DNA from: Ferrimonas futtsuensis DSM 18154
GTDB lineage: Bacteria; Pseudomonadota; Gammaproteobacteria; Enterobacterales; Shewanellaceae
NCBI RefSeq assembly: GCF_000422645.1
Contig: NZ_AUGL01000014.1
Coordinates: 62,001 to 126,000 of the forward strand
DNA: 64,000 nucleotides
Direction of reading: 5' to 3'
Part shown: positions 43,530-52,839 of the stretch, piece after piece
How positions within the stretch are numbered: the stretch's first letter is position 1
How the letters are laid out: each line of letters starts with the position of its first letter
Translations under genes and position numbers: made by a program
The notes under the pieces: generated by a model
The model's input: only the letters and a program-made list of their open reading frames with translations
Database searches by the model: none
Told to the model about the DNA's origin: nothing

Positions 43530-43974
43530 ATATCGGCCCTTAAATGTTGCTGAGACTCTTGTAATCCGTACGCGGAAAACCCGCTTTACTGGGGTTAACG
43601 GCAGGGTAACATCAAGCTGTAATGGTATTTTCGGGCCACCTATTCACAGCCTCACACATCTGCCAACACCCGGTTAAGACGCTGTAAAAACAGAGTAAAT
43701 ACACTAATTTTTAACTCCTTATACCCATCTGATTTAATTGGCCAAATTCTTACGAAACCGAGCGCCTGGCTAAACCTGAACCAGATCACATCCCGCAACA
43801 CTCAGTTGCAGCTAAAGATCTCAAATTAATTAAGGTTAATGGCAAAAAAACCTCCTTTGTTTAGATCCAGCTCATTGACCAGAGCCTGTCCCCTTCATAC
43901 CTTAGGAGGACAGACCAGCACCGATGGAGAGGTGTTGGCCGGTAGCAACCGAAGATCACATGGAGTACGTCCGC
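43530..43974. other. Gene-free stretch between the divergent chemoreceptor and acyltransferase genes
   Basis: About 440 bp, A/T-rich in the middle. It must hold two promoters, but no consensus pair stands out. An AGGAGG at 43905-43910 lies 13 bases before ATG 43924, which could be an alternative, longer start of the acyltransferase. Confidence 0.4.
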
Positions 43975-45378
43975 ATGGCCCGCTTGTCCCTGATTGATGC
44001 ATCCTTTGTTCTGTTTGAAACAGCCGCCACTCCCATGCATGTGGGTGGTCTGATCGAGGTCGAGCCGGACAGCCCAGACTATGCGGACAGACTGTTTGAA
44101 CACCTGATGAGCTGTGAACAGGTCCACGCCCCTTTCAATAGAGTGCTCCACTTCGGACCCGGGCTATGGCCAAGCTGGAAGCGAAAAGCCAGACTGAACC
44201 TAAACCAGCATCTGTTCCGCCATCACCTGGATGACCATGGGGGAGAGCATCAACTGCAGCGCGTGCTCGGATCCATTCACAGCACTCAGATGGACAGGCG
44301 AAAGCCGCTGTGGGAATGTCACCTGATTGAAGGGCTGACCGGCGGAATGGTCGCCATCTATGTGAAAATTCATCACGCCTGCGCCGACGGCATGAAACTC
44401 AGCGCCCTGATGCAACAGATGCTCAGTGCCGACCCTGACACGATCGCCAGCCCGGCATTCTGGCAGTTCTCCAAGCAACGCCACCGCAGTCCCAATCCCA
44501 CACTGAAACTGGCTTATGACTTCGCTCATACCCTCTACCATCAGGTTCAGGAGTTACCCAACCTGGCCAAGCTCACCGGCAAACTGTTCTCCAGAGCCTT
44601 TTATCCCAGTATCAGCCGCCTGCCTATCCCCTTCACCGCTGAGCGCACCCTGTTTAATCAGGGACCCGACAGCGAGCGGGTCATCGCCTGGGGCGGGCTG
44701 CCCCTGAGCTCCATCCGACGCATCAGTCAATTTACCGGGGCGTCCATCAACGAAGTGGTGTTGGCAGTCTGTGACGCTGCCCTGCATCAATACCTGATTG
44801 AACACCAACACCCCAGTGACAAACCTCTGGTGGCCATCATGCCGGTGAACATGAAGGGAGAGGGAGACACCCGGGACAACCACTTCTCCCCGGCCCTGAT
44901 TGAGCTGGGCAGGAGACAGAACCTGCCCACAGAACGCCTCAAGGAGATCATGATCTCCAGCCGGCAGATCAAACACGAAGCCAAGAGTTTCTCGCCCACC
45001 GCCTTCATGAACCTGTCGGTGGTCACCAATGCCCTGATGCTGTTGATCGGTCGCCTGGGTCTGGACACCAAGCTGCCTGCCATCAGCAATCTGATCATCT
45101 CCAATGTGCCCGGCCCCAAGGAGCAACGCTACCTTTATGGCGCCTCCATCCGATCCATTACGCCCTTCTCACTGTTGCTGCCGGGACAGAGCCTGAACAT
45201 CACCATGTTCAGCTATGACGGCCAGCTCAACATCGGCGTTGCCGCCTGTCACACTGCCCTGGCGGATGCGGACAAGTTGATCCCCTATATCAGTAAGGCC
45301 CTGACGGCGCTGGAGCTGGACCTGCTTAACGTGACTCTGGAACTGGCAAACAGGGAAAAAAATAGGCAACTTCAATAA
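43975..45378 (+). CDS. Wax ester synthase/diacylglycerol acyltransferase (WS/DGAT) family protein
   Basis: A 467-residue acyltransferase. Its N-terminus L-S-L-I-D-A-S-F-V-L-F-E-T and P-M-H-V-G-G-L match the family. The catalytic H-H-x-x-x-D-G motif is present as H133-H134-A-C-A-D-G139. The second typical stretch N-E-V-V-L-A-V-C and the late N-L-I-I-S-N-V-P-G-P are also present. Members make wax esters or triacylglycerols from acyl-CoA at the inner membrane. ATG 43975 with GGAG was chosen, though ATGs at 43960 and 43924 are in frame. It may share a message with the large protease gene 106 bp downstream. Confidence 0.88.
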   Translation: MARLSLIDASFVLFETAATPMHVGGLIEVEPDSPDYADRLFEHLMSCEQVHAPFNRVLHFGPGLWPSWKRKARLNLNQHLFRHHLDDHGGEHQLQRVLGSIHSTQMDRRKPLWECHLIEGLTGGMVAIYVKIHHACADGMKLSALMQQMLSADPDTIASPAFWQFSKQRHRSPNPTLKLAYDFAHTLYHQVQELPNLAKLTGKLFSRAFYPSISRLPIPFTAERTLFNQGPDSERVIAWGGLPLSSIRRISQFTGASINEVVLAVCDAALHQYLIEHQHPSDKPLVAIMPVNMKGEGDTRDNHFSPALIELGRRQNLPTERLKEIMISSRQIKHEAKSFSPTAFMNLSVVTNALMLLIGRLGLDTKLPAISNLIISNVPGPKEQRYLYGASIRSITPFSLLLPGQSLNITMFSYDGQLNIGVAACHTALADADKLIPYISKALTALELDLLNVTLELANREKNRQLQ

Positions 45379-45484
45379 GCTGGCTTTGCAAACCGGAAGC
45401 CTGGCAGGATAGATTGGGCAGAGTTGATCCGCAGCGAGCGGGCTGCTCGTGCCCCTGCACACCGTTATTCACAGGAAGTGTTCC

Positions 45485-48301
45485 ATGAGATCCGCTCTGT
45501 TTGCCGCCCTGCTGTGGCTGTTGCTCACGCCGCCTGGAGTGGCCGCACCCGACCATCAATGGCAAACTCTGGAAACTGAGTTATACCGCATTCACTTTAC
45601 CCCCGAGCATGAACATTGGGCCCGGCAGTTGGCCACCGACGCCGACCGGTTACAAAGGGCCGTCGGAGACTCAGTCGGCCATCAGTTGCCCGGCAAGGTC
45701 GACCTGGTCATTCGCGACCCCCTCAACCTGGCCAATGGATTTGCCCTGCCGGTGATAGGCCGGAGTCGCACCGTGTTCTACACCACCCCCCCACTCTCTG
45801 ACTCTGTGATCTCCCATATGCCGCAATGGTCGACCCTGCTGCTGGTGCACGAGCAGGCTCACCTGAATCATCTGGCCAGGGAGTCTCGCTCCCCCATGAC
45901 CCAGCTCTGGCAATCACTGTATGTGGACTTTCTTGAGGTCCCCCGCTGGGTGTCTGAAGGCTATGCCACGGTGATCGAACATCAGCACGATGGCAAGGGC
46001 CGACCCGCCAATGCCCTGGTGCAGGGGATCTTGATGCAGTGGGCCCGCGAAGGGTATCTCCCCAGCTATCGACAGTTGTCCGGCGATGAGGAGAGCTACC
46101 TTGGCATGAGCATGGCCTACCTAATGGGGTCCAGCTACCTGCTGTGGTTACAACAACAGCACGGAGAGGAGAGCCTCAAGCAGGTATGGACCCGGATGGT
46201 GGCCAAGGAACCGCGCAGCTTCGATCAGGCGTTCGAAGGGGTGTTCGGTCAGGAGCCCGAACGGCTGTATCGCCGCTTCGTGGCAGAAACCACCTATCTG
46301 GCGATGACGCAGGAATACGCGGCCGAGGCGGAGACCGCTGAACTCTGGCTGAAACACCACTGGCAGTTGTCGGCACCCAGCCTGTCCCCCTCCGGAGCAA
46401 AACTGGCCCTGATTGAAGGGGACCGCAAGGGCTACAATCAGAAACTGGTGATCTACAGCAACAGTCCCAATGACACCGCTCGCAACAACTGGCTGGAGCG
46501 ACGACGCGAGCGGCTCGACGCCGATCCCCAGGATATCCCGGACAAGGAGCCCGAGCAGTTTAACCCGGAAGTGCTTCACTCCCTGCCACGTCGCAGCGGC
46601 ATGATGACCGATCCTGTCTGGCTGAATGAGACACAGCTGGTATTCAGTCAACTGAGTCAGGGAGATCAGGGCCGCTGGCATTTTGACCTCTATCTGTGGC
46701 ACTTAGACACCCAGGAGGTGACCCGGCTGACTCACAGGCAGAATCTTGTGCGCCCCTTCCCCCACCCCGAGGGAGGAAAGCTGCTGGCCCTGCAACTTCA
46801 AGGGGGGCGAAGCAGTGTGGTGGAACTGAAACTGGACAGTGGCACACTCACCACCCGGGTGATGGCGGCAGGTAACGAGATCCTCGACTTTCCCGGCTAC
46901 CGTCCCGGCGATAACCAGCTGAGTTATCTGAAGCACAGCCAGGGTCACTGGGACCTGTACCTCTCCGACGGGCAACAGGAAACCGCTGTGGGACTGGCAC
47001 AGACCAATGGGGGGAATTTCCTCAGCTATCCGAACTGGCAGAGCCGGGACTCCCTGCTGCTGAGCCTGGGGAATAACAACGGCGTGGCCAGCTACCGCTT
47101 CAACGTCAGCGACCGCTCACTGACCCGGCTTACCAGTTACCGTCAGGTGGCCACTGCCCCCCGCAGCGACGGTAAGACGCTCTACTTCGTTGCTACCACC
47201 AGCCAGGGACAGAACCTCTATCGTCAGCCCATGAACGTGAGCCTGCTGGCTCGGACCACCCTGGCGCCCATCAAGACTCAGCCGCAGCCGCCGCTCCCAG
47301 CCCAGGATGAGCGACCAGCCACAAGCTACGGCGTCGGCCCCCAGTATGGCTCAATGGCCTTCGGCACTCAGCTGAGCCCCTGGCAACAGGCACTGGAGGT
47401 TGGCATCAAGGGCGGCGACCCCGTCAACCGGCTGCGTTGGCAATTGCTGGCCCAGGGAGACATCTCCGGCATCCAGCAGGGCATCCAGGGCTCACTGAGA
47501 TGGCAAGGCTGGCCTGTCGACCTCAATGCGGACCTGCTGGCCCTGAAGCAGGACTTTGGGGAGTTGTCGCAGAGCCAGGCCCCACAGCAGGATGAGCGGC
47601 GACTGGTGGCCCACCTGGGCGGCCAGTGGCACCGACGCTTTGGCTCGGCGATGACGCTGCATCTGGGCGGTGGCGCCACCCTGGGTAAGGTGGAGGCTCG
47701 AGGCAGCGATGTGGACACCGACCTCAGCTCCGCCTATCTGGATGCCAGCCTGAGGGGCAGCTGGCGCCGGGGGCCCCTGTCCCTGGGCAGTCAGTTGCAG
47801 GGCAGACATACCTGGGGAGAGAGCCAGGACCAATGGCAGCGCAGCGACAGCCAGCTCAGTCTGTCCCTGGGGTGGCAGGATTGGCGCCTGATCGGCCACG
47901 GTGCCCTGTGGGATCTTGGGGGCCGCCCCGCTCCCGTAGACCAACTGAGGCTGGGTGGCGTGCCCAGCAGCCTTACGCCCCATTGGCTCCCCTGGGGGCA
48001 GGTAATGGAACCGGCCCTGCCCCATTCAGCCCTCACCGGAGAGCGGTTGGAGCGACTGGGCATCAGCCTCGGCAATGCGCCTGTGCAACTCTTCTATCAC
48101 AGCTATCAGATGGACCGGGGAGACCGCCTGCCGGTGGCCGGAGTCAACCTGGGGCTGGAGGGACTCTCTCCCTATATCTTCGATGCCCTGCCTGAGTTTG
48201 ACGGCCTGAAGATGCAGATGGGGGCCGGTTGGGCCGGCGATAATGGTGTAGAGGACCCCATAGGCTGGAGCGCCTGGCTGAGCCTCTACTACCAGCTCTA
48301 G
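45485..48301 (+). CDS. Predicted metalloprotease/TolB-propeller/beta-barrel fusion protein
   Basis: A 938-residue exported protein with a signal peptide (1-20). The N-terminal region (about 25-280) is a gluzincin-like peptidase: H122-E-x-x-H126 in L-V-H-E-Q-A-H, and E158 in W-V-S-E-G-Y-A as third zinc ligand. The middle (about 285-620) has repeated blades like a TolB or WD-type propeller. The last 290 residues are alternating amphipathic strands resembling an outer-membrane barrel, ending L-Y-Y-Q-L. The N-terminal part would face the periplasm or cell surface. AGGAAG precedes the ATG. I know no characterised protein with this order; function and substrate are unknown. Confidence 0.8.
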   Translation: MRSALFAALLWLLLTPPGVAAPDHQWQTLETELYRIHFTPEHEHWARQLATDADRLQRAVGDSVGHQLPGKVDLVIRDPLNLANGFALPVIGRSRTVFYTTPPLSDSVISHMPQWSTLLLVHEQAHLNHLARESRSPMTQLWQSLYVDFLEVPRWVSEGYATVIEHQHDGKGRPANALVQGILMQWAREGYLPSYRQLSGDEESYLGMSMAYLMGSSYLLWLQQQHGEESLKQVWTRMVAKEPRSFDQAFEGVFGQEPERLYRRFVAETTYLAMTQEYAAEAETAELWLKHHWQLSAPSLSPSGAKLALIEGDRKGYNQKLVIYSNSPNDTARNNWLERRRERLDADPQDIPDKEPEQFNPEVLHSLPRRSGMMTDPVWLNETQLVFSQLSQGDQGRWHFDLYLWHLDTQEVTRLTHRQNLVRPFPHPEGGKLLALQLQGGRSSVVELKLDSGTLTTRVMAAGNEILDFPGYRPGDNQLSYLKHSQGHWDLYLSDGQQETAVGLAQTNGGNFLSYPNWQSRDSLLLSLGNNNGVASYRFNVSDRSLTRLTSYRQVATAPRSDGKTLYFVATTSQGQNLYRQPMNVSLLARTTLAPIKTQPQPPLPAQDERPATSYGVGPQYGSMAFGTQLSPWQQALEVGIKGGDPVNRLRWQLLAQGDISGIQQGIQGSLRWQGWPVDLNADLLALKQDFGELSQSQAPQQDERRLVAHLGGQWHRRFGSAMTLHLGGGATLGKVEARGSDVDTDLSSAYLDASLRGSWRRGPLSLGSQLQGRHTWGESQDQWQRSDSQLSLSLGWQDWRLIGHGALWDLGGRPAPVDQLRLGGVPSSLTPHWLPWGQVMEPALPHSALTGERLERLGISLGNAPVQLFYHSYQMDRGDRLPVAGVNLGLEGLSPYIFDALPEFDGLKMQMGAGWAGDNGVEDPIGWSAWLSLYYQL

Positions 48302-48359
48302 TCACCTGGCCCCCACTTAGGTATGGTGGGGGCCTCGAAATGGCCAGCAGAACATCACC

Positions 48360-48716
48360 ATGACTCCAGAACAACTGCTCGCGCAGCTCTTCGCCCTGCC
48401 CACTCAGAAGCTCGACAGTCTGGCACTCTCTACCGTGGTGCTCAGCCTGCTGCATCACGAAGGGGAGGCGGTCCGGCTGATGGAGGGAACCCTGGATGGC
48501 AGTCCCCATCACTGGGTGATCTGGCAGGACCGCCTGGTGGACTTTCGTTACCCCGGCATCCAAACCCCGGAAGCCGGCATCCGCCCCGTCGATGAGTGCT
48601 CACACTACAGGGGAGCGCCAGCAAAAGTAGCCCCCGTTCCCAAAGTGATGCTGCCCGCCTTCTGTGGCGGTGACCACGCCCACTTCGATCATCTGGCCGG
48701 TAAGGGCGAGGCATAA
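48360..48716 (+). CDS. Hypothetical protein
   Basis: A 118-residue soluble protein. After a helical N-terminus comes H-H-W-V-I-W-Q-D-R-L-V-D-F-R-Y-P-G, which recalls the histidine-to-aspartate region of transglutaminase-like folds, but the resemblance is weak. Two cysteines and several histidines sit in the second half (H-A-H-F-D-H). The ribosome binding site is poor. It follows the protease gene by 58 bp and may be co-transcribed. No family is recognised. Confidence 0.55.
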   Translation: MTPEQLLAQLFALPTQKLDSLALSTVVLSLLHHEGEAVRLMEGTLDGSPHHWVIWQDRLVDFRYPGIQTPEAGIRPVDECSHYRGAPAKVAPVPKVMLPAFCGGDHAHFDHLAGKGEA

Positions 48717-48746
48717 AAAAAACCGCCCCTGGGGCGGTTTTTTTCT
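48715..48746. terminator. Bidirectional terminator between the hypothetical gene and fabV
   Basis: AACCGCCCC and GGGGCGGTT form a stem with A and T runs on both sides, between two converging genes. Confidence 0.9.
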
Positions 48747-48762
48747 ATCAGAGTCACTCGAC

Positions 48763-49965
48763 TCAGATGTCAATAACGTCGAACTCAACCTGAGGGTTGA
48801 CGTCGGCCTCGTAGTCAATGCCTTCAACACCAAAGCCAAACAGCTTGAGGAACTCCTCCTTGTACTCGACGTAGTCGGTCAGCTCCTTGAGGTTGTCGTC
48901 GGTCAGCTGAGCCCACAGATCGCGGCAGTGCTTCTGGATGTCCTCACGCAGCTCCCAGTCGTCCAGGCGCAGGCGGTTCTCTTCATCCACCTCGGCAGCA
49001 GAGCCGTCCGCCTTGTAGAGGCGCTCACTGAACATGCGGTAGATCTGCTCCATGCAGCCCTCATGCACGCCCTCTTCGCGCATCTTCTTGAACACCATGG
49101 CGATGTACAGAGGCATAACCGGAATGGCGGAGGAGGCCTGGGTCACCACGGACTTGAGTACCGCCACATTGGCGCTGCCGCCATTGGCCTTGAGCTTGGC
49201 ATCCAGGGCATGAGCCGCACGGTCCAGATCCTTCTTGGCATCCCCCAGGGCACCGTGCCAGTAGATGGGCCAGGTGATCTCAGTGCCGATGTAGCTGTAA
49301 GCCACGGTCTTGCAGCCGTCGGCCAGCACACCCGCATCGTTCAGGGCGTTGATCCACAGCTCCCAGTCCTCACCACCCATCACGGTCTTGGTGGCGGCGA
49401 TCTCTTCCTCGGTGGCAGGCTCGATGGAGGCTTCGAACAGGGCATCCTTGTTGGTGTCCACGGCGGTGGCGGTGTAGGTTTCACCCTTGGGCTTAAGCAC
49501 GGAGCGAACCACTTCTCCGCTGTCTGGCATCTTACGAACCGGGGAGGCCAGGGAGTAGACCACCATATCCACCTGACCCAGGTCGGCTTTGATCAGGTCG
49601 ATGGTTTTCTGCTTGGCCTCGTGGCTGAAGGCGTCACCGTTGAGGCTCTTGGCGTACAGGCCGGCCTCGTGGGCCAGCTTGTCGAAAGCCGCGGCGTTGT
49701 GCCAGCCAGCGGTGCCAGGCTTCTTCTCGGTGGCGGGCTTCTCAAAGAACACGCCGATGGTGGCAGCGCCACAGCCAAAAGCGGACGCGATGCGGGAGGA
49801 GAGGCCATAGCCACTGGAGGAGCCGATCACCAGTACCCGCTTAGGGCCTTCGGCGATGGCACCCTTGGCCTGGGTGTAGGCGATCTGCTCACGTACATTC
49901 TGCTCACAACCAACTGGGTGAGTGGTGGTACAGATGAAACCGCGAATCTTTGGCTTGATGATCAT
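48763..49965 (-). CDS. fabV: Trans-2-enoyl-ACP/CoA reductase (NADH), FabV
   Basis: A 400-residue enoyl reductase, the expected FabV length, carrying out the last step of each fatty acid elongation cycle with NADH. The N-terminus [16 protein letters not shown]-x-G-C is diagnostic. The NADH loop is G-S-S-S-G-Y-G-L. The catalytic Y-x8-K spacing typical of FabV is seen in the [18 protein letters not shown] region. FabV enzymes are insensitive to triclosan. ATG 49965 was chosen over an adjacent in-frame TTG. Confidence 0.95.
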   Translation of the reverse strand: MIIKPKIRGFICTTTHPVGCEQNVREQIAYTQAKGAIAEGPKRVLVIGSSSGYGLSSRIASAFGCGAATIGVFFEKPATEKKPGTAGWHNAAAFDKLAHEAGLYAKSLNGDAFSHEAKQKTIDLIKADLGQVDMVVYSLASPVRKMPDSGEVVRSVLKPKGETYTATAVDTNKDALFEASIEPATEEEIAATKTVMGGEDWELWINALNDAGVLADGCKTVAYSYIGTEITWPIYWHGALGDAKKDLDRAAHALDAKLKANGGSANVAVLKSVVTQASSAIPVMPLYIAMVFKKMREEGVHEGCMEQIYRMFSERLYKADGSAAEVDEENRLRLDDWELREDIQKHCRDLWAQLTDDNLKELTDYVEYKEEFLKLFGFGVEGIDYEADVNPQVEFDVIDI

Positions 49966-50160
49966 CAATAATTCCCTTGTCTGGTGCCTGCATTTTGGCA
50001 GGAGTTCGGCCCCAAGTTTAGGCCCGTTCTAAAAATTTTCCGGAAAGCTTATCCAAAAGCGCCGACTACGGAAAGGAAAAACCCGCAGATCCGACCATCA
50101 CCCCAAATACCCATGACACTAAATTTCAGCTGAAAGACCCGACATTCAGTGCACCGGCCA

Positions 50161-50193
50161 AAATAAAAAAGGCGTGGCCGGAGCCACGCCTTT
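50161..50193 (-). terminator. Terminator of ppiD
   Basis: AAGGCGTGGC pairs with GCCACGCCTT around CGGA; on the minus strand TTTTTTATTTT follows. Confidence 0.92.
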
Positions 50194-50211
50194 ATCGACT
50201 GACGCCCCCCC

Positions 50212-52056
50212 TTATTGGGCGGCGTAGTAGCTGACCTCGGCACTGGTGCGCAGGGCGGCAATCAGCGACTGGTAGTTTTCCTGTCCCATCATTCCAGCCA
50301 GACGCAACTTCAGGGCCTCGGCAGCGGCGCGCTCAGCATCGCCGTCGGTCACCTTGTCCAGGGCCACAATGGCGTAGTCGCCACTGCTCAGCTTGATGCT
50401 GCCCAGGGTCGGCTTACCGGCAGGACGAGCCAGGGTAAACACCTGAGACACCAGCTGAGGATCTACACCAGGCTTGCCCATACGGCCCAGGCCGGTTTCC
50501 GTCACCATACCTTCCAGGGTCGCACCGGACTCCAGCTCAGCCAGTTTGGTCTTGGCGGCAGCCTCGGCCAGTTTGGAGGCCTCTTCCGCCTTCAACTGAG
50601 CCAGGATCTGTTCACGCACCTCATCCAGAGGCTGAGTGCCTGCGGCGTGGTATTCCTTAGCACGTACCACGAGCACATGACCACTGCCCAGCTCGATCAC
50701 ATCGCTGTTCATCTGATCCAGAACCACGGCATCAGAGAAGGCGGCATTCAGTACCTTAGGATTGCTGAAGGGCTCTTGAGCATTGAAGCGGTTAAACAGC
50801 TCGGTGCTCTGAACCGCCTTGCCCACTTCGGCAGAGGCGTCACTCAGGCTCTCAGGGAACTGGAAGGCCGCATCCACCAGACGCTGCTGCATGTCATAGA
50901 AGGCTTCCTGGGCTTTCTCAAGCTTCACGGTGTCGGCAATCTCAGCCTTAACATCGTCAAACGGCGCCGCCACATTGGTTTCAATGTCCTTGGCCTGGAT
51001 GATCTGGAAACCGAAGTCAGACTCCACAATCTCAGACACCGCCCCCTTCTCCAGGGCAAACAGGGCATCATCGAACGCCTGATCCATCATGCCGCGCTGG
51101 AACCAGTCCAGCTCACCGCCATTCTCGGCGGAGAAATCTTCGGAGACCGCTTTGGCCACATCGGCAAACGCTTCACCGGCCTGGATGCGAGCCAGCGCCT
51201 CTTCCGCCTTGGCGCGATCTTCAACCAGAATCATCGCCGCCAGACGGCGCTCAGGCTTCTGATACAGATTCTGATGGCCGTCGTAGTAGGCCAGCAGTTC
51301 GTCGTCGCTGACCTCCATATCCTTGGCCAGGTCAGCCGCACTCAGCTCGATGTACTCCAGGCTCACCTGCTCGGGAGTGGCGAAACGATCCAGATTGGTG
51401 TCGTAGAACGCCTGCACCTGCTCATCGCTCACACTGACCTGATCCAGGTAACCGGACTTGGCGATGGTCAGATAACGGACATCCCTCAGCTGTTGCTGCA
51501 GGGCCAGCAGGTCCTGAGCCTGCTCGGAGGTCACAATTTCACTGCCAAACAGGGTACTCAGCAACTGTTGACGCACCAGATCCTGGCCGATGGTGGCCGC
51601 CAGACGATCCGGGGTCATGTTGATCTGCCGCAGAACCGCCTGGTAACGGTCGTTATCGAATGCGCCATCTACCTGAAACTCAGGGGTCTCTACGATGGCT
51701 TGCTTGATCTGCTCATCGGATACGCGCAGACCCAGGGCACGGGCCTTCTGGTCAATCAGGCGTTCGGAGACCATACGCTCCAGGACGGAACGCTCTACAT
51801 TGGCCATCCAGGCAGGGTCGGCAGCCAGGGTGTCAAACATCTCGCCCATCTGGTTGCGAAGGCGGTTCTGCTCATTCTGCAGCGCAACGCTCAGGTCGTA
51901 GCGGGTGATGTCTTCACCGTTGACGGTGGCGGCATTGGCCTGGCCGTTGGAGCCCAGGTAGCTGTAGATTCCGGACAGTGCAAATGAAAGAATCACGGCA
52001 CCCAGGATGATCTTGGCGGCGCCTCCCTGCGATCCTTCACGAATTTTTTCTAACAT
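50212..52056 (-). CDS. ppiD: Periplasmic folding chaperone PpiD
   Basis: A 614-residue inner-membrane-anchored chaperone near the SecYEG exit. One transmembrane helix lies at about 15-34, with the rest in the periplasm. A SurA-like N-domain is followed by a parvulin-type domain (about 235-355: A-A-M-I-L-V, G-E-A-F-A-D-V-A-K, N-G-G-E-L-D-W-F) and a C-terminal domain. It assists early folding of outer-membrane and periplasmic proteins. It lies in the conserved lon-hupB-ppiD order, here interrupted by tRNA-Asp. Confidence 0.92.
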   Translation of the reverse strand: MLEKIREGSQGGAAKIILGAVILSFALSGIYSYLGSNGQANAATVNGEDITRYDLSVALQNEQNRLRNQMGEMFDTLAADPAWMANVERSVLERMVSERLIDQKARALGLRVSDEQIKQAIVETPEFQVDGAFDNDRYQAVLRQINMTPDRLAATIGQDLVRQQLLSTLFGSEIVTSEQAQDLLALQQQLRDVRYLTIAKSGYLDQVSVSDEQVQAFYDTNLDRFATPEQVSLEYIELSAADLAKDMEVSDDELLAYYDGHQNLYQKPERRLAAMILVEDRAKAEEALARIQAGEAFADVAKAVSEDFSAENGGELDWFQRGMMDQAFDDALFALEKGAVSEIVESDFGFQIIQAKDIETNVAAPFDDVKAEIADTVKLEKAQEAFYDMQQRLVDAAFQFPESLSDASAEVGKAVQSTELFNRFNAQEPFSNPKVLNAAFSDAVVLDQMNSDVIELGSGHVLVVRAKEYHAAGTQPLDEVREQILAQLKAEEASKLAEAAAKTKLAELESGATLEGMVTETGLGRMGKPGVDPQLVSQVFTLARPAGKPTLGSIKLSSGDYAIVALDKVTDGDAERAAAEALKLRLAGMMGQENYQSLIAALRTSAEVSYYAAQ

Positions 52057-52110
52057 CAGACGTCTCTTTTCGAACGAGCTGGAAGGGGTTGTATCCCAGT
52101 ATACGGGTAC

Positions 52111-52143
52111 AAAATAAAAAAAAGCGCATCGGGGATGCGCCTT
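52111..52143 (-). terminator. Terminator of tRNA-Asp
   Basis: On the minus strand GCGCATC pairs with GATGCGC around a 3-nt loop, followed by TTTTTTTTATTTT. Confidence 0.9.
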
Positions 52144-52151
52144 TGTATAGC

Positions 52152-52228
52152 TGGCGGAGTGGACGGGACTCGAACCCGCGACCCCCGGCGTGACAGGCCG
52201 GTATTCTAACCAACTGAACTACCACTCC
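52152..52228 (-). tRNA. tRNA-Asp (GTC)
   Basis: A 77-nt cloverleaf with encoded CCA: 5' GGAGTGG acceptor, D-loop TTCAGTTGGTTAGA, anticodon loop CTGTCAC giving GTC, and T-arm GGGTTCGAGTCCC. It is nearly identical to E. coli tRNA-Asp. It begins six bases after the hupB terminator hairpin with no room for its own promoter. Confidence 0.97.
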
Positions 52229-52234
52229 GAAACT

Positions 52235-52261
52235 AAAAAACGCTCAGAAAAGTCGGAGCGT
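52235..52261 (-). terminator. Terminator-like hairpin after hupB
   Basis: ACGCTC pairs with GAGCGT around a 10-nt loop, followed on the minus strand by TTTTTT. It lies directly before tRNA-Asp, so partial read-through is likely needed for the tRNA. Confidence 0.75.
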
Positions 52262-52272
52262 CTTCAGATATC

Positions 52273-52545
52273 TTAGTTTACCGCGTCTTTCAGCGCTTTA
52301 CCGGCCTTGAATGCAGGGATCTTCGCCGCAGCGATCTTGATCTCTTGGCCAGTTTGAGGGTTGCGACCAGTGCGCTCAGCACGCTCGCGAACTTCGAAAG
52401 TACCGAAACCAACCAGGGAGATCTTGTCGCCCTCTTTCAGAGTGTCGGTGATTGCTTCAATGAAGGAATCCAGAGCGCGGCTGGCCGCTGCTTTGGAAAT
52501 ATCAGCACCAGAAGCGATTTGATCGATCAGTTGAGATTTGTTCAT
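52273..52545 (-). CDS. hupB: DNA-binding protein HU-beta
   Basis: A 90-residue histone-like protein that bends and compacts DNA as a dimer. The family signature [10 protein letters not shown] and the arm R-N-P-Q-T-G-Q-E-I-x-I are present; it ends in K-A-L-K-D-A-V-N like HupB. ATG 52545 with AGGGG was chosen. It sits just downstream of lon as in E. coli. Confidence 0.96.
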   Translation of the reverse strand: MNKSQLIDQIASGADISKAAASRALDSFIEAITDTLKEGDKISLVGFGTFEVRERAERTGRNPQTGQEIKIAAAKIPAFKAGKALKDAVN

Positions 52546-52791
52546 TTCATCCCCTTCAATTCTAATTTTGCGCCGCTGCCATTCCATACGCTAGCGCGGT
52601 CTGCGGAGAGTTTTATATCAAGCCTAATTTCAAAGTTCAAGCGTTCAAAGTGCCGCATGACATGGAAACCAGGATACCGCTCAAAGCCAGTCATGCCGCG
52701 CCCTATAGCGCACTGAGCCTTGGTTCAAACCATACACTACACAGCGAAAACGAGATTGCAAAGCCCTTTTTGCGGTTTTTGCCCCAAAATC

Positions 52792-52820
52792 AAAAATGCG
52801 CCTTAAAAAAGGCGCATTTT
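52792..52820 (-). terminator. Terminator of lon
   Basis: On the minus strand AAATGCGCC pairs with GGCGCATTT around an 8-nt T-rich loop, ending in TTTTT. Confidence 0.92.
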
Positions 52821-52839
52821 GGGGGGTGTTTAGCCACTT

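Noticed and set aside
52037-52225. Short minus-strand frame through tRNA-Asp
   Set aside because: It is the translation of the tRNA itself (the common VRIPACHAGGRGFESRP-type artefact), not a protein gene.
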